Position numbers and translations under genes: made by a program. 64,000 nt of DNA, from positions 1 to 64,000 of the forward strand of contig NZ_FYED01000002.1 of the NCBI RefSeq assembly GCF_900187565.1. Reading direction: 5' to 3'. The notes below the pieces were generated by a model that was not told where the DNA came from, made no database searches, and saw only the letters and a list, made by a program, of their open reading frames with translations. The stretch comes from Pseudomonas sp. Irchel 3A7. GTDB taxonomy: Bacteria > Pseudomonadota > Gammaproteobacteria > Pseudomonadales > Pseudomonadaceae. Below, one piece after another: positions 36,502 through 45,541 of the stretch; position 1 is the stretch's first letter, and each line of letters opens with the position of its first letter.

Positions 36502-37416
36502 CTAATAGGACCGCAGCTGGCATCGGTACTGGCCGGGGCTCAAACCGTGATACAACTTGAAGGCGCGGCTGAAAGCAGCTTGCGAAAGATAACCGCACTG
36601 CTCTGCCACCGAACCGATGGGTTGTGGCCCGTGGATCAGCAGTCGTGCGCCCAGGGTCATGCGAACCTGAGTGACCCACTCTTGCGGCGTCAGCGATGTA
36701 CAGCGGCTGAAGTGACGGGCAAAGGTCGCACGAGATAAATTGCAGCGATCCGCTAAATGCGCCAAGGTCCAATTACCGTTGGGTTCTGCCAGCACGGAGC
36801 TCACCGCCGGGGCTAAGCGGGAGCTGGCCAGCAGGGACAGCAGGCCGGGTTTCGCGTCGATCTGTGTGATAAGGGCTCGCAGTATTAAGGTAAAAAGCGT
36901 AGTAGATAGCTCTCGGACTATTACCTTACTTCCGGGTTGGTTGTCGGCACTTTCTCTGCCTAGCATAGCAAGCAGCATTCGCAACCCCTCACAGTCCGGA
37001 CGTTCGGCAGTTCTAATCAGCATGAGCTCAGGGGAACCATTCAGTAGAAGGCTTCCTGAGGATCCAATCCTAAACTCGCCACAAAACATTTCTAGCACGG
37101 GCCCGTCCCCCTCTGAGACCCGCTTAGTTAATACACCGTTATGGTGACTGACCATCAGAGCCATCGGCTCCCCCTCAGTCAGCCCTTTCAACAAGTGAGG
37201 CGCCCCGTTCGGTAGCAGCAGCAGATCTCCAGCAGCCAGAAGCCATTTTTTGTTGCCCAACTCCACTATGCCTTTGCCGCTTAGGATTACGTGATAGGGC
37301 AAGCACCCGGGCTCAGCTTGGGGATGATCCTCAAACCAATTACCAGCGAAACGGCAATGGAGATCAACCGACCCCTTGGGTGCCAACAAACTAATGAAGT
37401 GGCTCAGACTGTCCAT
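36502..37416 (-). CDS. AraC-family transcriptional regulator with cupin-type N-domain
   Basis: The 304-residue product has an N-terminal cupin_6-type sensor (about 1-190; CLPYHVILSGKGIVELG, then LLPNGAPHLL) and a C-terminal pair of AraC helix-turn-helix motifs. These are LADRCNLSRATFARHFSRCTSLTPQEW near 225-251 and IGSVAEQCGYLSQAAFSRAFKLYHGLSPGQYR near 268-299. Regulators of this subgroup often control a nearby reductase or AhpD-like gene in answer to a reactive small molecule. It is divergent from the AhpD-like gene at 37537 with a 120-base gap, which is the likely target. Confidence 0.9.
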   Translation of the reverse strand: MDSLSHFISLLAPKGSVDLHCRFAGNWFEDHPQAEPGCLPYHVILSGKGIVELGNKKWLLAAGDLLLLPNGAPHLLKGLTEGEPMALMVSHHNGVLTKRVSEGDGPVLEMFCGEFRIGSSGSLLLNGSPELMLIRTAERPDCEGLRMLLAMLGRESADNQPGSKVIVRELSTTLFTLILRALITQIDAKPGLLSLLASSRLAPAVSSVLAEPNGNWTLAHLADRCNLSRATFARHFSRCTSLTPQEWVTQVRMTLGARLLIHGPQPIGSVAEQCGYLSQAAFSRAFKLYHGLSPGQYRCQLRSY

Positions 37417-37536
37417 TTTTTCTTTGAGACCCTAAAGCAAAGGATTGAGACGACAGAATGCAGATGCGAGTTGTGATGAAAGCTAGTATAGGACCATCGC
37501 CATATGGGTGATGTCGCCATGAAATTGGAGTTTATA

Positions 37537-38073
37537 ATGAGTCGTTTGTACACGTTGCACCCAAAGGAAGCCACAGGCCAAGCCGCCGAACTGTTTGCCT
37601 CAATCAAAACTTCTATCGGTATGATCCCCAATACCCATGTCACTATTGGGAGCAATTCGCCGGCAGTGCTAGCCGGAATATTGGCCCATGACACCGCCCT
37701 GAAGAGCAGTTCACTGTCCGCTCAAGAAATTGAAGCCATCAACTTGGTGGTAAGCGAGACTACAGGTTGTAGCTACTGCTTGGCAGCTCATACTGCATTA
37801 GGCAAAATGGCGGGATTTACGCTCGAGCAAACCAAAAAGTTACGTACAGGACGTTATGATGAAAACTTTAAGCTAGACGCCCTAGTGCACTTCGCCCATG
37901 AACTTATCACAACCAGAGGCGAAGTACCGGATGACACCTTGGCAGCAATCCGCGCGGTCGGCTACAACGACACCCAGATTGTAGAAGTAATGAGCGCCAT
38001 GGGCGGAATTTTTCTTTACAACCTAATCAATAGGGTTGCGGCTCCTGCTTTAGATTTCCCCAAAATTGACTAG
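37537..38073 (+). CDS. Carboxymuconolactone decarboxylase / AhpD-like protein
   Basis: The 178-residue product has the AhpD-like redox motif GCSYCLAAH (about 76-84), with CxxC followed by histidine, in an all-helical fold. Such proteins reduce peroxides or act as partners of other reductases; the ring-opening decarboxylase activity of the family name is unlikely. The chosen start, MSRLYTLHP at 37537, has TTGGAG eight bases upstream. In-frame ATGs at 37504 and 37519 lack that support. It is divergent from the AraC regulator. Confidence 0.86.
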   Translation: MSRLYTLHPKEATGQAAELFASIKTSIGMIPNTHVTIGSNSPAVLAGILAHDTALKSSSLSAQEIEAINLVVSETTGCSYCLAAHTALGKMAGFTLEQTKKLRTGRYDENFKLDALVHFAHELITTRGEVPDDTLAAIRAVGYNDTQIVEVMSAMGGIFLYNLINRVAAPALDFPKID

Positions 38074-38252
38074 CTGAACTGTATAAAAAAGTAACAAAGG
38101 GCCCGCACACTTCTTGAATTTCCACCCACTATATCTCGTCACATATAATTTCTTGGACGACATTTCAAGCCGTTTTTTCTGCGGCACTTTTGCAACGTCA
38201 GCGCCATTTCATGTGTGACAGCTCGGTCGTCTGGCTATGACCTCGGTTGCCC

Positions 38253-38284
38253 CGCCGTGTCGAAATATCGACACGGCGATTTTT
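38253..38284 (+). terminator. Strong hairpin with T-tail just before the DUF2798 gene
   Basis: A perfect 11-bp stem (cgccgtgtcga at 38253-38263, tcgacacggcg at 38268-38278, loop aata) is followed by five T. It lies 180 bases after the AhpD-like gene and ends only 16 bases before the next start codon. It may end the upstream transcript or act as an attenuator for the downstream gene. Confidence 0.85.
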
Positions 38285-38300
38285 CCCCTGGAGAAAGTTT

Positions 38301-38543
38301 ATGCCCCCAATTACGCGGCGCTATCACCAGCATGTGTTCGGCCTAATTCAATCAGCAATCACCTGCGCGGTCGCTACGTTGATTGCAACTCCCAAGAGTC
38401 TAGACGCCGAGACCTTCTTTTTACAGTGGTCAAGTGACTGGCTTTTGGCTTGGCTAAGCATAGTGCCGGTAGTACTACTGGCAGCTCGATGGATCAGAAA
38501 GTTAACCGATTTTATCGTGCAGGATAATTTTGTCCGACCGTAG
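38301..38543 (+). CDS. DUF2798 small membrane protein
   Basis: The 80-residue product, from the ATG at 38301 with GGAGAAA upstream, has two predicted membrane helices (VFGLIQSAITCAVATLIA and the WLLAWLSIVPVVLLAARWI stretch). An intervening W-containing loop ends in a short tail. This is the layout of DUF2798 proteins. The family has no assigned function. The gene lies immediately behind a strong hairpin with a T-tail, which suggests control by read-through. It does not overlap its neighbours. Confidence 0.75.
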   Translation: MPPITRRYHQHVFGLIQSAITCAVATLIATPKSLDAETFFLQWSSDWLLAWLSIVPVVLLAARWIRKLTDFIVQDNFVRP

Positions 38544-38799
38544 GCTCAAACCGTCTCATAAACAAATCAATGCGTCTTCGATCTACAGCAGAGGAAATTC
38601 GACCAATTTGAGGCGTGCGGACAATAAAGTCTGCAGGGTATTTTTACATTACCCATCACCAACCGCCAAAAAAAAACGTTTACCGCGCAATAGCTTCAAG
38701 CTCGCCACCCCCTATTTTTTAACAATACTATTGATTTCTTTGCGCATACGCAGACCGTTTTTTCTAGATTGGCACCAGAACCAATTCCGATTGTTTATA

Positions 38800-40026
38800 C
38801 TATCCCGCTATATTAGTTTTCTTTGCTATGTTCAACTGGCGTACACACATGATGCGAAATATTAGAAAACCGGTCACAGCAAAGGCAGCATTCAAAGCGA
38901 CCATTGGCAAGGCCGTTCCATCTTGAAGTCGACTGAGCAAGAGCCCGGCAATCGTCGCGCCAGCCATCTGGGAAAAACCGATAAAACCCGCCGCCAAGCC
39001 TGCGCGAGTTGGGTTGGGAATCACCGCACCAGCGACGGAACCCGGCAAGACCATCCCCGCGCCCAAAGTTAGAACTACCTGTGGCAGCATCAGCCCAAGC
39101 ACCGATGGCCCGATAAGCTCATGGCATACCAAGACCAGGCTGCCACCAACGGCAACTAAGCTAGTGCCGATGCCCACAATTTTCTCAGGCCCTAACTTCA
39201 TGATGGTACGGTTGGTAATGATCGCTCCAACGATCAAACCCGAAACGATACCGCCAAAAACCAGGCCATACTGGGTAGGACTCAGACCTAGCTGCCCAAC
39301 AAAAACCCGCGAAGAACCGGCAATAAAGCAGAACATCGCGCCGTATGTGCAGGCAATGGCAATCGAAAAACTACGCAAGGATGATCCTTTAAGTATCACT
39401 GCGTAATTTCTTAAAAGGGTTTTCAACCGACCCGCCTGTGGGTCGCGTTGTAGATTGGTCTCCTTGAATAACAGCGAGGCTAGCAGTGCAAATGCGCCAA
39501 ACAATGCGGTTGCGAAAACAACCGTTCGCCAACCTCCAGCGTGAGTAGCGATCAGCCCTCCAAGCACCGGTGACAGCATGATCGCGCTAAGCATGCCAAT
39601 TACCGTGATAGCCATTACTGGGCCTGCCTTCTCTTTCCAAACATCGCGCACTATGCTTCGGGCCACGACCAATGCAGCGCAGGCACCCAGCCCCTGAAAG
39701 ACGCGGCCACCGATGAACTCGGCCATACTCCCTGCAAACGCCATCCATAAAGAAGCAAGTACATAAATGGTGACGCCGGAGAGCAGCAAAGGCCGGCGGC
39801 CGATACGGTCAGATAGTGGACCGAAGAAAAGTTGTCCGAGACCAAAGGCAGCGACAAATACTGACAAAGCTGCCAAAGAAGTACCCGGCGCAGCATTAAG
39901 CCCGAGCTCAACGTCGCGTAAGCTAGGGATCAGCAGTTGGGTGGAAATTTCACCTAAGCCGCAAAGCCCTACAAGAAGGGGAAGCAATACACTGGAACGA
40001 CTAGGAAGCTTCATGGATATATCCAT
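38800..40026 (-). CDS. MFS drug exporter, Bcr/CflA type
   Basis: A product of about 408 residues (start ATG at 40026, or 40014 giving MKLPSRSSV) with twelve membrane segments. It has the drug:H+ antiporter signatures GQLFFGPLSDRIGRRPLLLSG (loop 2-3) and the antiporter motif C-like GMLSAIMLSPVLGGLIATHAGGW (segment 5). Bcr/CflA proteins export bicyclomycin, chloramphenicol or metabolites. A longer reading starting at 40122 would overlap the operator-like sequences upstream and is not favoured. Two related palindromes lie about 110-150 bases upstream of the start, so it is probably under a repressor. Confidence 0.9.
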   Translation of the reverse strand: MDISMKLPSRSSVLLPLLVGLCGLGEISTQLLIPSLRDVELGLNAAPGTSLAALSVFVAAFGLGQLFFGPLSDRIGRRPLLLSGVTIYVLASLWMAFAGSMAEFIGGRVFQGLGACAALVVARSIVRDVWKEKAGPVMAITVIGMLSAIMLSPVLGGLIATHAGGWRTVVFATALFGAFALLASLLFKETNLQRDPQAGRLKTLLRNYAVILKGSSLRSFSIAIACTYGAMFCFIAGSSRVFVGQLGLSPTQYGLVFGGIVSGLIVGAIITNRTIMKLGPEKIVGIGTSLVAVGGSLVLVCHELIGPSVLGLMLPQVVLTLGAGMVLPGSVAGAVIPNPTRAGLAAGFIGFSQMAGATIAGLLLSRLQDGTALPMVALNAAFAVTGFLIFRIMCVRQLNIAKKTNIAG

Positions 40027-40133
40027 AGTGACGTGAGGGGTGCACTTGACCCGTTTGGGTATCTGGCCTGCAGAAAGTGGAGGTCTGAGCTTCACGAATG
40101 GCAAAACTCCCGGTAGCGCCACTCTGCAAATAC

Positions 40134-40178
40134 ATTATGGTCATAATAATTTATCACTGTAAATATTACGACCGTAAT
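40134..40178. promoter_or_regulatory. Pair of related 14-bp palindromic operators upstream of the exporter
   Basis: ATTATGGTCATAAT (40134-40147) and ATTACGACCGTAAT (40165-40178) share the form ATTA-Y-G-N2-C-R-TAAT. They look like operators of a TetR- or MarR-type repressor controlling the minus-strand exporter. A third copy lies at 40479-40492. Confidence 0.6.
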
Positions 40179-40478
40179 TTTTTTCATTCAGTTCGAAGGA
40201 ACTCATGGCCTCTCCGCTTGCTTGAATGGGAATGCTCAGCCGCTTGGTAAACTTGTCCTTAAATTCCGGCCAGCATGGGATAGCCGTGAAATCAAGATAA
40301 AGGTCCCAGACGATGATAGGGACTGATTTGGGCTTTCAGGGTCGAGTTGATCAATGGGTCGTCGGTTGACATTGCAGCCGTCAAGAACTCCATCTGGTTT
40401 AGCGTGATTGACCTTTGGGCATGCTGTTCACCGGCATCGCTTTGCACTACCTCTGCTGCTGCCTAATGACTTGTAATT
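40179..40478. other. Decayed region between operators
   Basis: 300 bases without an intact gene. On the minus strand two short frames (one containing MEFLTAAMSTDDPLINSTL, the next LDFTAIPCWPEFKDKF) follow each other out of register and may be the remains of one gene. The family was not recognised. Confidence 0.3.
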
Positions 40479-40492
40479 ATTATGACCATAAT
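40479..40492. promoter_or_regulatory. Third copy of the ATTAyG-N2-CrTAAT operator
   Basis: ATTATGACCATAAT at 40479-40492 lies 50 bases before the mexT-like fragment. With the flanking bases, 18 bp here are an exact inverted copy of 40134-40151. Confidence 0.6.
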
Positions 40493-40541
40493 ATAAAATC
40501 CATACAAATGCCTCGTAGACCCTATCTGGCGGGCCTTAATC

Positions 40542-40820
40542 ATGCAAAGAAATGAACTGCGCAACATTGACCTGAACCTTTTGGTGGTGTTCGAAGCCTT
40601 GATACAGGAGCGGAACGTCACCCGGGCGGCGCACAAACTTGCGCTGAAACAACCGGCGGTCAGCAATGCCCTCAGTCGTTTGCGCGGGCTGTTCAACGAT
40701 CCCTTATTCACACGTACGGGCCGGACGATGCAGCCCACATCCCGTGCGTTGTGGATCGCACAGCTTTTGGGACCGGCGCTGGATTCGGTCTGTCACGCCA
40801 TCTCCTATACACGGGCATGA
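40542..40820 (+). pseudogene. mexT: MexT-like LysR regulator, N-terminal stub
   Basis: The frame encodes only 92 residues: the LysR helix-turn-helix in full (MQRNELRNIDLNLLVVFEAL, then RNVTRAAHKLALKQPAVSNALSRLRGLFNDPLFTRTGR), close to MexT of P. aeruginosa, and then ALDSVCHAISYTRA before a stop. MexT continues for another 250 residues with its effector domain, and nothing of that is present in any frame here. The stub lies directly upstream of mexE in the same direction, the same gene order as in P. aeruginosa. A deletion between the regulator and the pump is the simple explanation. It might still make a DNA-binding fragment. Confidence 0.8.
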
Positions 40821-40859
40821 GTCGGCAGATCCCTTATTTGCCCTTATACATTATGAATA

Positions 40860-40875
40860 TCATCAATATTGATGA
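40860..40875. promoter_or_regulatory. 16-bp perfect palindrome in the mexE leader
   Basis: TCATCAATATTGATGA is a perfect palindrome 80 bases upstream of mexE. It contains ATCA-N5-GAT, the kind of half-site reported for MexT binding at mexE, so it may be the operator kept after the regulator gene was cut. Confidence 0.55.
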
Positions 40876-40955
40876 CCAAGCTCACTCCGTTCAATTCGTC
40901 GCTGCCTTGCACGAGGCCGAGACTTCGCAAACTTCTAAACGTCTGGCGCCCCCCT

Positions 40956-42200
40956 ATGGAACAGTCATTCAAACCTCTTCGCTACCCGATGGCTGCACTG
41001 GCCCTCACACTGCTCACCGCTTGCGATCGTGCACCGGATACTGCCAAAGGCCCGGGGACGCCACCCGTCACGGTCGCCAAGGTGATCGAGCAGCCCATTA
41101 CCGAATGGGACGAAGTGACCGCGCGACTTGAAGCGCCGGAAACGGTTGAGGTCCGCCCTCGTGTGTCGGGGCAGATTGAACGGGTTGCCTTCACCGATGG
41201 CGGGCTGGTGAAGAAAGGTGATCTGCTGTTCCAGATCGATCCAAGGCCGTTCGAACACGAAGTGCATCGTTTTGAGGCCCAACTGCAACAAGCCCGGGCG
41301 ACGCTGGTCCGCACGGCCAATGAGGCACAGCGCGGGCAGCGCTTGCTCGGCAGCAATGCGATTTCCGCCGAACTGGCCGAAAATCGTACCACCACCGCGC
41401 AGGAGGCCAAGGCCGGCGTCGATGCGATACAGGCACAACTGGATCTGGCCCGCCTGAACCTCAGTTTCACCCGTGTCACAGCGCCGATCACCGGCCGCGT
41501 CAGCCGTGCGAAAATCACCGCTGGCAATATCGTCACGGCCGATACCACACCGCTGACCAATGTGGTCTCTACTGACAAGGTTTATGCCTATCTTGATGTC
41601 GATGAGCGCCTGTTCCTCAAGTACAGCCAACTCTCGCGCAATGGCCAGCGCGGCCAGACAACGCCGGTTTACATGGGCCTGTCGAACGAACAGGACAACG
41701 CACATTTGGGGCAGATGGATTTCGTCGACAACCAGGTCAATCCCCATACGGGCACCATTCGTGGTCGCGCCGTGTTCGATAACGCTGACGGCCAATACAC
41801 CCCCGGCTTGTACGCGCGGCTGAGATTGGTGGGCAGTGCGGCCTATGCCGGTCTGCTGATCAAGGACGAGGCGGTGGGCACTGATCTGGGCAAGAAATTC
41901 GTCCTGGTGGTCGATCAGGACAACAAAGTCGTGTATCGCAACGTCGAACTGGGGCCGAAGCTCGAAGGCCTACGCATCGTGCGCAATGGTTTGCAGAAAG
42001 CGGACCGTATCGTCATCAACGGCTTGCAACGGGTGCGCCCCGGTGCCGTGGTCGCACCTCAGAACGCGCCCATGGCCGATCCGAAAACCATCGCGACCTT
42101 GACCCGTCAACGTCACGCATTCGAGGCCGGTAATCAGCCTGTTCCCGTGAAATCTGCGACGCTGGTGAAAACCGATGCGGCTGTCACTCCTCGCGGATAA
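40956..42200 (+). CDS. mexE: RND efflux adaptor, MexE orthologue
   Basis: The 414-residue product starts MEQSFKPLRYPMAALALTLL, and its lipobox LTAC puts the acylated cysteine at C23. It matches MexE of P. aeruginosa along its length: EWDEVTARLEAPETVEVRPRVSG-type entry strand, coiled-coil hairpin about 95-165, SFTRVTAPITGRVSRAKI, and the GLRIVRNGLQKADRIVINGLQ-type final barrel. The adaptor bridges MexF and the outer-membrane channel. The start at 40956 is favoured over ones 87 and 84 bases upstream because it gives the lipoprotein signal of MexE. mexF follows after 12 bases. MexEF-OprN pumps export chloramphenicol, quinolones, trimethoprim and quorum-signal precursors. Confidence 0.93.
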   Translation: MEQSFKPLRYPMAALALTLLTACDRAPDTAKGPGTPPVTVAKVIEQPITEWDEVTARLEAPETVEVRPRVSGQIERVAFTDGGLVKKGDLLFQIDPRPFEHEVHRFEAQLQQARATLVRTANEAQRGQRLLGSNAISAELAENRTTTAQEAKAGVDAIQAQLDLARLNLSFTRVTAPITGRVSRAKITAGNIVTADTTPLTNVVSTDKVYAYLDVDERLFLKYSQLSRNGQRGQTTPVYMGLSNEQDNAHLGQMDFVDNQVNPHTGTIRGRAVFDNADGQYTPGLYARLRLVGSAAYAGLLIKDEAVGTDLGKKFVLVVDQDNKVVYRNVELGPKLEGLRIVRNGLQKADRIVINGLQRVRPGAVVAPQNAPMADPKTIATLTRQRHAFEAGNQPVPVKSATLVKTDAAVTPRG

Positions 42201-42212
42201 GGGAACACCGAC

Positions 42213-45200
42213 ATGAAATTCTCTCAGTTCTTTATCACGCGGCCGATCTTCGCAGCGGTGCTTTCGCTGCTGATCCTGATTGCCGGCGGCATCTCGCTGT
42301 TCCAGCTACCGATTAGCGAGTACCCCGAAGTGGTACCGCCGACTGTGGTCGTGCATGCCAACTACCCGGGCGCCAACCCCAAGGTCATCGGCGAAACCGT
42401 GGCTGCGCCGTTAGAGCAGGCCATCACTGGCGTCGAGAACATGCTGTACATGTCCTCGCAATCCACGGCCGACGGACGCTTGACCCTCACGGTGACGTTC
42501 GCCCTTGGCACCGATCTGGATAACGCCCAGGTCCAGGTGCAAAATCGCGTGACCCGCACCGAGCCGAAGTTGCCGGAAGAGGTGACGCGCATCGGCATCA
42601 CGGTCGACAAGGCCTCGCCGGAGTTGACATTGCTGGTGCACCTCGTTTCGCCAGACAAACGCTATGACATGCTGTACCTGTCCAACTACGCAATCCTCAA
42701 CGTCAAGGATGAGCTGTCGCGCTTGAACGGTATCGGCGATGTGAAGATGTTCGGTATCGGTGACTATTCGCTGCGGATTTGGCTTGACCCGGATAAGACC
42801 GCGTCTCGAAATCTCACCGCCACCGATGTGGTCCATGCGGTGCGCGAGCAGAACCGCCAAGTCGCTGCCGGGCAACTGGGTTCACCACCGGCACCGAATG
42901 CCACCAGCTTCCAGATGTCGATCAACTCCCAAGGGCGATTGGTCACCGAGGAAGAGTTCGAGAACGTGATCATACGCAGTGGCCAGAACGGCGAGATCAC
43001 ACGCCTCAAGGACATTGCCCGGATCGAGTTGGGTTCCAACCAATATGCGTTGCGCGCCTTGCTCAACAATCAGGAAGCGGTGGCGATGCCGATCTTCCAA
43101 CGCCCGGGCTCCAACGCCATCGACGTCTCCGACCAGGTGCGAGCGAAGATGGCCGAGTTGAAGAAAAACTTCCCCGAAGGCATGGACTACGAGATCGTCT
43201 ACGACCCGACCATCTTTGTGCGCAACTCGATTGAAGCAGTTGTGCACACGCTGTTCGAAGCACTTATTCTGGTGGTGCTGGTGGTGATTTTGTTCCTGCA
43301 AACCTGGCGGGCTTCGATCATTCCACTGGTTGCGGTGCCGGTGTCGCTGATCGGCACCTTTGCCGTGATGCATTTGCTCGGGTTCTCACTCAACGCACTG
43401 TCGCTGTTCGGCCTGGTGTTGGCCATCGGTATTGTAGTCGACGATGCGATCGTGGTTGTGGAGAACGTCGAGCGCAACATCGAATCGGGCTTGGAGCCGG
43501 CTGAAGCGACCAGTAAAGCCATGGGCGAAGTCACCGGGCCGATCATCGCCACGGCGCTGGTGCTGTGCGCGGTGTTTGTGCCGGCGGCGTTTATCTCCGG
43601 TCTCACCGGGCAGTTCTATAAGCAGTTTGCGTTAACCATTGCGATCTCCACGGTGATTTCGGCATTCAACTCGCTGACCTTGTCACCGGCCCTAGCGGCC
43701 ATATTGCTCAAGGCCCATGGCGCGCCCAAAGACCGGTTCTCCAAGGCGCTGGATCGACTGTTCGGCGGCTGGCTGTTCAAGCCGTTCAACCGCATGTTCG
43801 ATAAGGCCAGCCATGGCTATGTGGTTGCCGTGGCCAAAATTATTCGGGGTAGCAGTGTGGCCCTGCTGATTTACGCCGGACTGATCGCCCTGACGTATAT
43901 GGGTTTCAGCACCACACCGACCGGTTTCGTGCCGACTCAGGATAAAAAGTACCTGGTGACTTTTGCACAATTGCCTGATGCGGCGAGCCTTGATCGCACT
44001 GAGTCAGTGATCCGGCGCATGAGCACTATCGCCATGGACGAGCCGGGGTTCGACAGCGCCGTGTCGTTCCCCGGCCTGTCGATTAACGGCTTCACCAACA
44101 GTCCAAATGCCGGCATCGCTTTTATCGGCTTGCGTCCATTCGATGAGCGTGAAGACCCGAGCCTGTCGGCTGGGGCGATTTCCGCTTCGCTCAACGCCAA
44201 GTTCGGTGGCATTCAGGACGCTTACATCGCAGTATTCCCGCCACCGCCAGTTCAAGGCCTGGGCACCATCGGCGGTTTCCGCCTGCAGATCCAAGACCGG
44301 GGCAACCTCGGGTACGACGAGCTATACAAAGAGACCATTAACATCTTTACCAAGAGCCGCAGCGTTCCGGCGCTGGCCAATCTGTTTACCAGTTACACGG
44401 TGAATGTGCCGCAGGTTGAAGCGGCCATCGACCGGGAAAAAGCCAAGACCCACGGCGTGGCGATCAGCGATGTTTTCGACACGTTGCAGGTGTACCTAGG
44501 CTCGCTCTACGCCAACGATTTCAACCGTTTTGGCCGGACTTACCAGGTCAATGTGCAGGCCGAGCAACAGTTCCGTCAGGAACCGGAGCAGATTGGTCGG
44601 TTGAAGGTGCGTAACGATCGCGGAGAGATGGTCCCGCTGGCCACTTTCGTCAAGATCAGCCCGACATCCGGGCCTGACCGCGTTTCGCACTACAACGGTT
44701 TCGTGACAGCAGAAATCAACGGCAGCGCAGCCCCCGGCTACAGCTCCGGTCAGGCACAGGCGGCGATTGAGCAACTGCTCAAGGAAGAACTGCCCCACGG
44801 CATGACCTACGAATGGACCGACCTGACCTACCAACAGATCCTGTCCGGCAACACCGCGTTGTTGGTGTTTCCGCTCTGCGTACTGCTGGCATTCCTGGTG
44901 CTGGCGGCGCTGTATGAGAGCTGGAGCCTGCCGCTGGCGGTGATCCTGATTGTCCCGATGACCTTGTTGTCGGCGATTGCCGGGGTAATCATCTCCAAGG
45001 GTGACAACAACATCTTCACCCAGATCGGCTTGATTGTTCTGGTCGGGCTGGCGTGCAAAAACGCGATCCTGATCGTCGAATTTGCCAAGGACAAAGAGGA
45101 ACAGGGTCTGTCACCGCTGGACGCTGTGCTGGATGCTTGCCGCATGCGTCTGCGGCCAATCCTGATGACTTCGTTCGCGTTCATCATGGGCGTGATTCCA

Positions 45201-45392
45201 CTAGTGACCTCCACCGGCGCCGGCTCGGAAATGCGTCGGGCCATGGGAGTGGCGGTATTCTCCGGCATGCTCGGTGTGACCTTCTTCGGCTTGCTGCTGA
45301 CCCCGGTGTTCTTCGTGCTAATCCGCCGCTACATCGAGCGCAAACAACTGCGCAAACAATCCCATGCGTCGAAACAGAGAGTGCAACCATGA
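42213..45392 (+). CDS. mexF: RND efflux permease, MexF orthologue
   Basis: The 1059-residue product begins MKFSQFFITRPIFAAVLSLL and is very close to MexF along its whole length. The proton-relay segment is LAIGIVVDDAIVVVENVERN, and the porter domain contains the MexF-like GFTNSPNAGIAF and AYIAVFPPPPVQGLGTIGGF stretches. The C-terminal segment is VGLACKNAILIVEFAKDKEEQG. Nothing suggests inactivation. Its stop TGA overlaps the ATG of the following oprN stub (ATGA), as in intact operons. Since oprN is cut, the pump would need another channel, such as a housekeeping OprM-type protein. Confidence 0.95.
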   Translation: MKFSQFFITRPIFAAVLSLLILIAGGISLFQLPISEYPEVVPPTVVVHANYPGANPKVIGETVAAPLEQAITGVENMLYMSSQSTADGRLTLTVTFALGTDLDNAQVQVQNRVTRTEPKLPEEVTRIGITVDKASPELTLLVHLVSPDKRYDMLYLSNYAILNVKDELSRLNGIGDVKMFGIGDYSLRIWLDPDKTASRNLTATDVVHAVREQNRQVAAGQLGSPPAPNATSFQMSINSQGRLVTEEEFENVIIRSGQNGEITRLKDIARIELGSNQYALRALLNNQEAVAMPIFQRPGSNAIDVSDQVRAKMAELKKNFPEGMDYEIVYDPTIFVRNSIEAVVHTLFEALILVVLVVILFLQTWRASIIPLVAVPVSLIGTFAVMHLLGFSLNALSLFGLVLAIGIVVDDAIVVVENVERNIESGLEPAEATSKAMGEVTGPIIATALVLCAVFVPAAFISGLTGQFYKQFALTIAISTVISAFNSLTLSPALAAILLKAHGAPKDRFSKALDRLFGGWLFKPFNRMFDKASHGYVVAVAKIIRGSSVALLIYAGLIALTYMGFSTTPTGFVPTQDKKYLVTFAQLPDAASLDRTESVIRRMSTIAMDEPGFDSAVSFPGLSINGFTNSPNAGIAFIGLRPFDEREDPSLSAGAISASLNAKFGGIQDAYIAVFPPPPVQGLGTIGGFRLQIQDRGNLGYDELYKETINIFTKSRSVPALANLFTSYTVNVPQVEAAIDREKAKTHGVAISDVFDTLQVYLGSLYANDFNRFGRTYQVNVQAEQQFRQEPEQIGRLKVRNDRGEMVPLATFVKISPTSGPDRVSHYNGFVTAEINGSAAPGYSSGQAQAAIEQLLKEELPHGMTYEWTDLTYQQILSGNTALLVFPLCVLLAFLVLAALYESWSLPLAVILIVPMTLLSAIAGVIISKGDNNIFTQIGLIVLVGLACKNAILIVEFAKDKEEQGLSPLDAVLDACRMRLRPILMTSFAFIMGVIPLVTSTGAGSEMRRAMGVAVFSGMLGVTFFGLLLTPVFFVLIRRYIERKQLRKQSHASKQRVQP

Positions 45393-45541
45393 ATGCGCTC
45401 AAGCTCATTTTCCCCAGCCATCTGGTCGCCGCGCTGGCGGCGTGCACGGTCGGGCCGAACTACAAGACCTCGGCCAACGCACCGGCCAAAAGCGTGCATG
45501 CGAAGGCAGCCAACTACGATCAATCGAACGCGGTGAAGTGA
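45389..45541 (+). pseudogene. oprN: OprN-like outer-membrane channel, N-terminal stub
   Basis: Only 50 codons remain: a signal-like start MNALKLIFPSHLVAALAACTVGPNY (lipobox-type AAC followed by TVGPNY, typical of OprN/OprM proteins), then an alanine/lysine stretch, then a stop. An intact channel has about 470 residues. The sequence changes to the end of an unrelated HTH gene at about 45520, so this is a recombination joint. The start overlaps the mexF stop. Confidence 0.85.
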
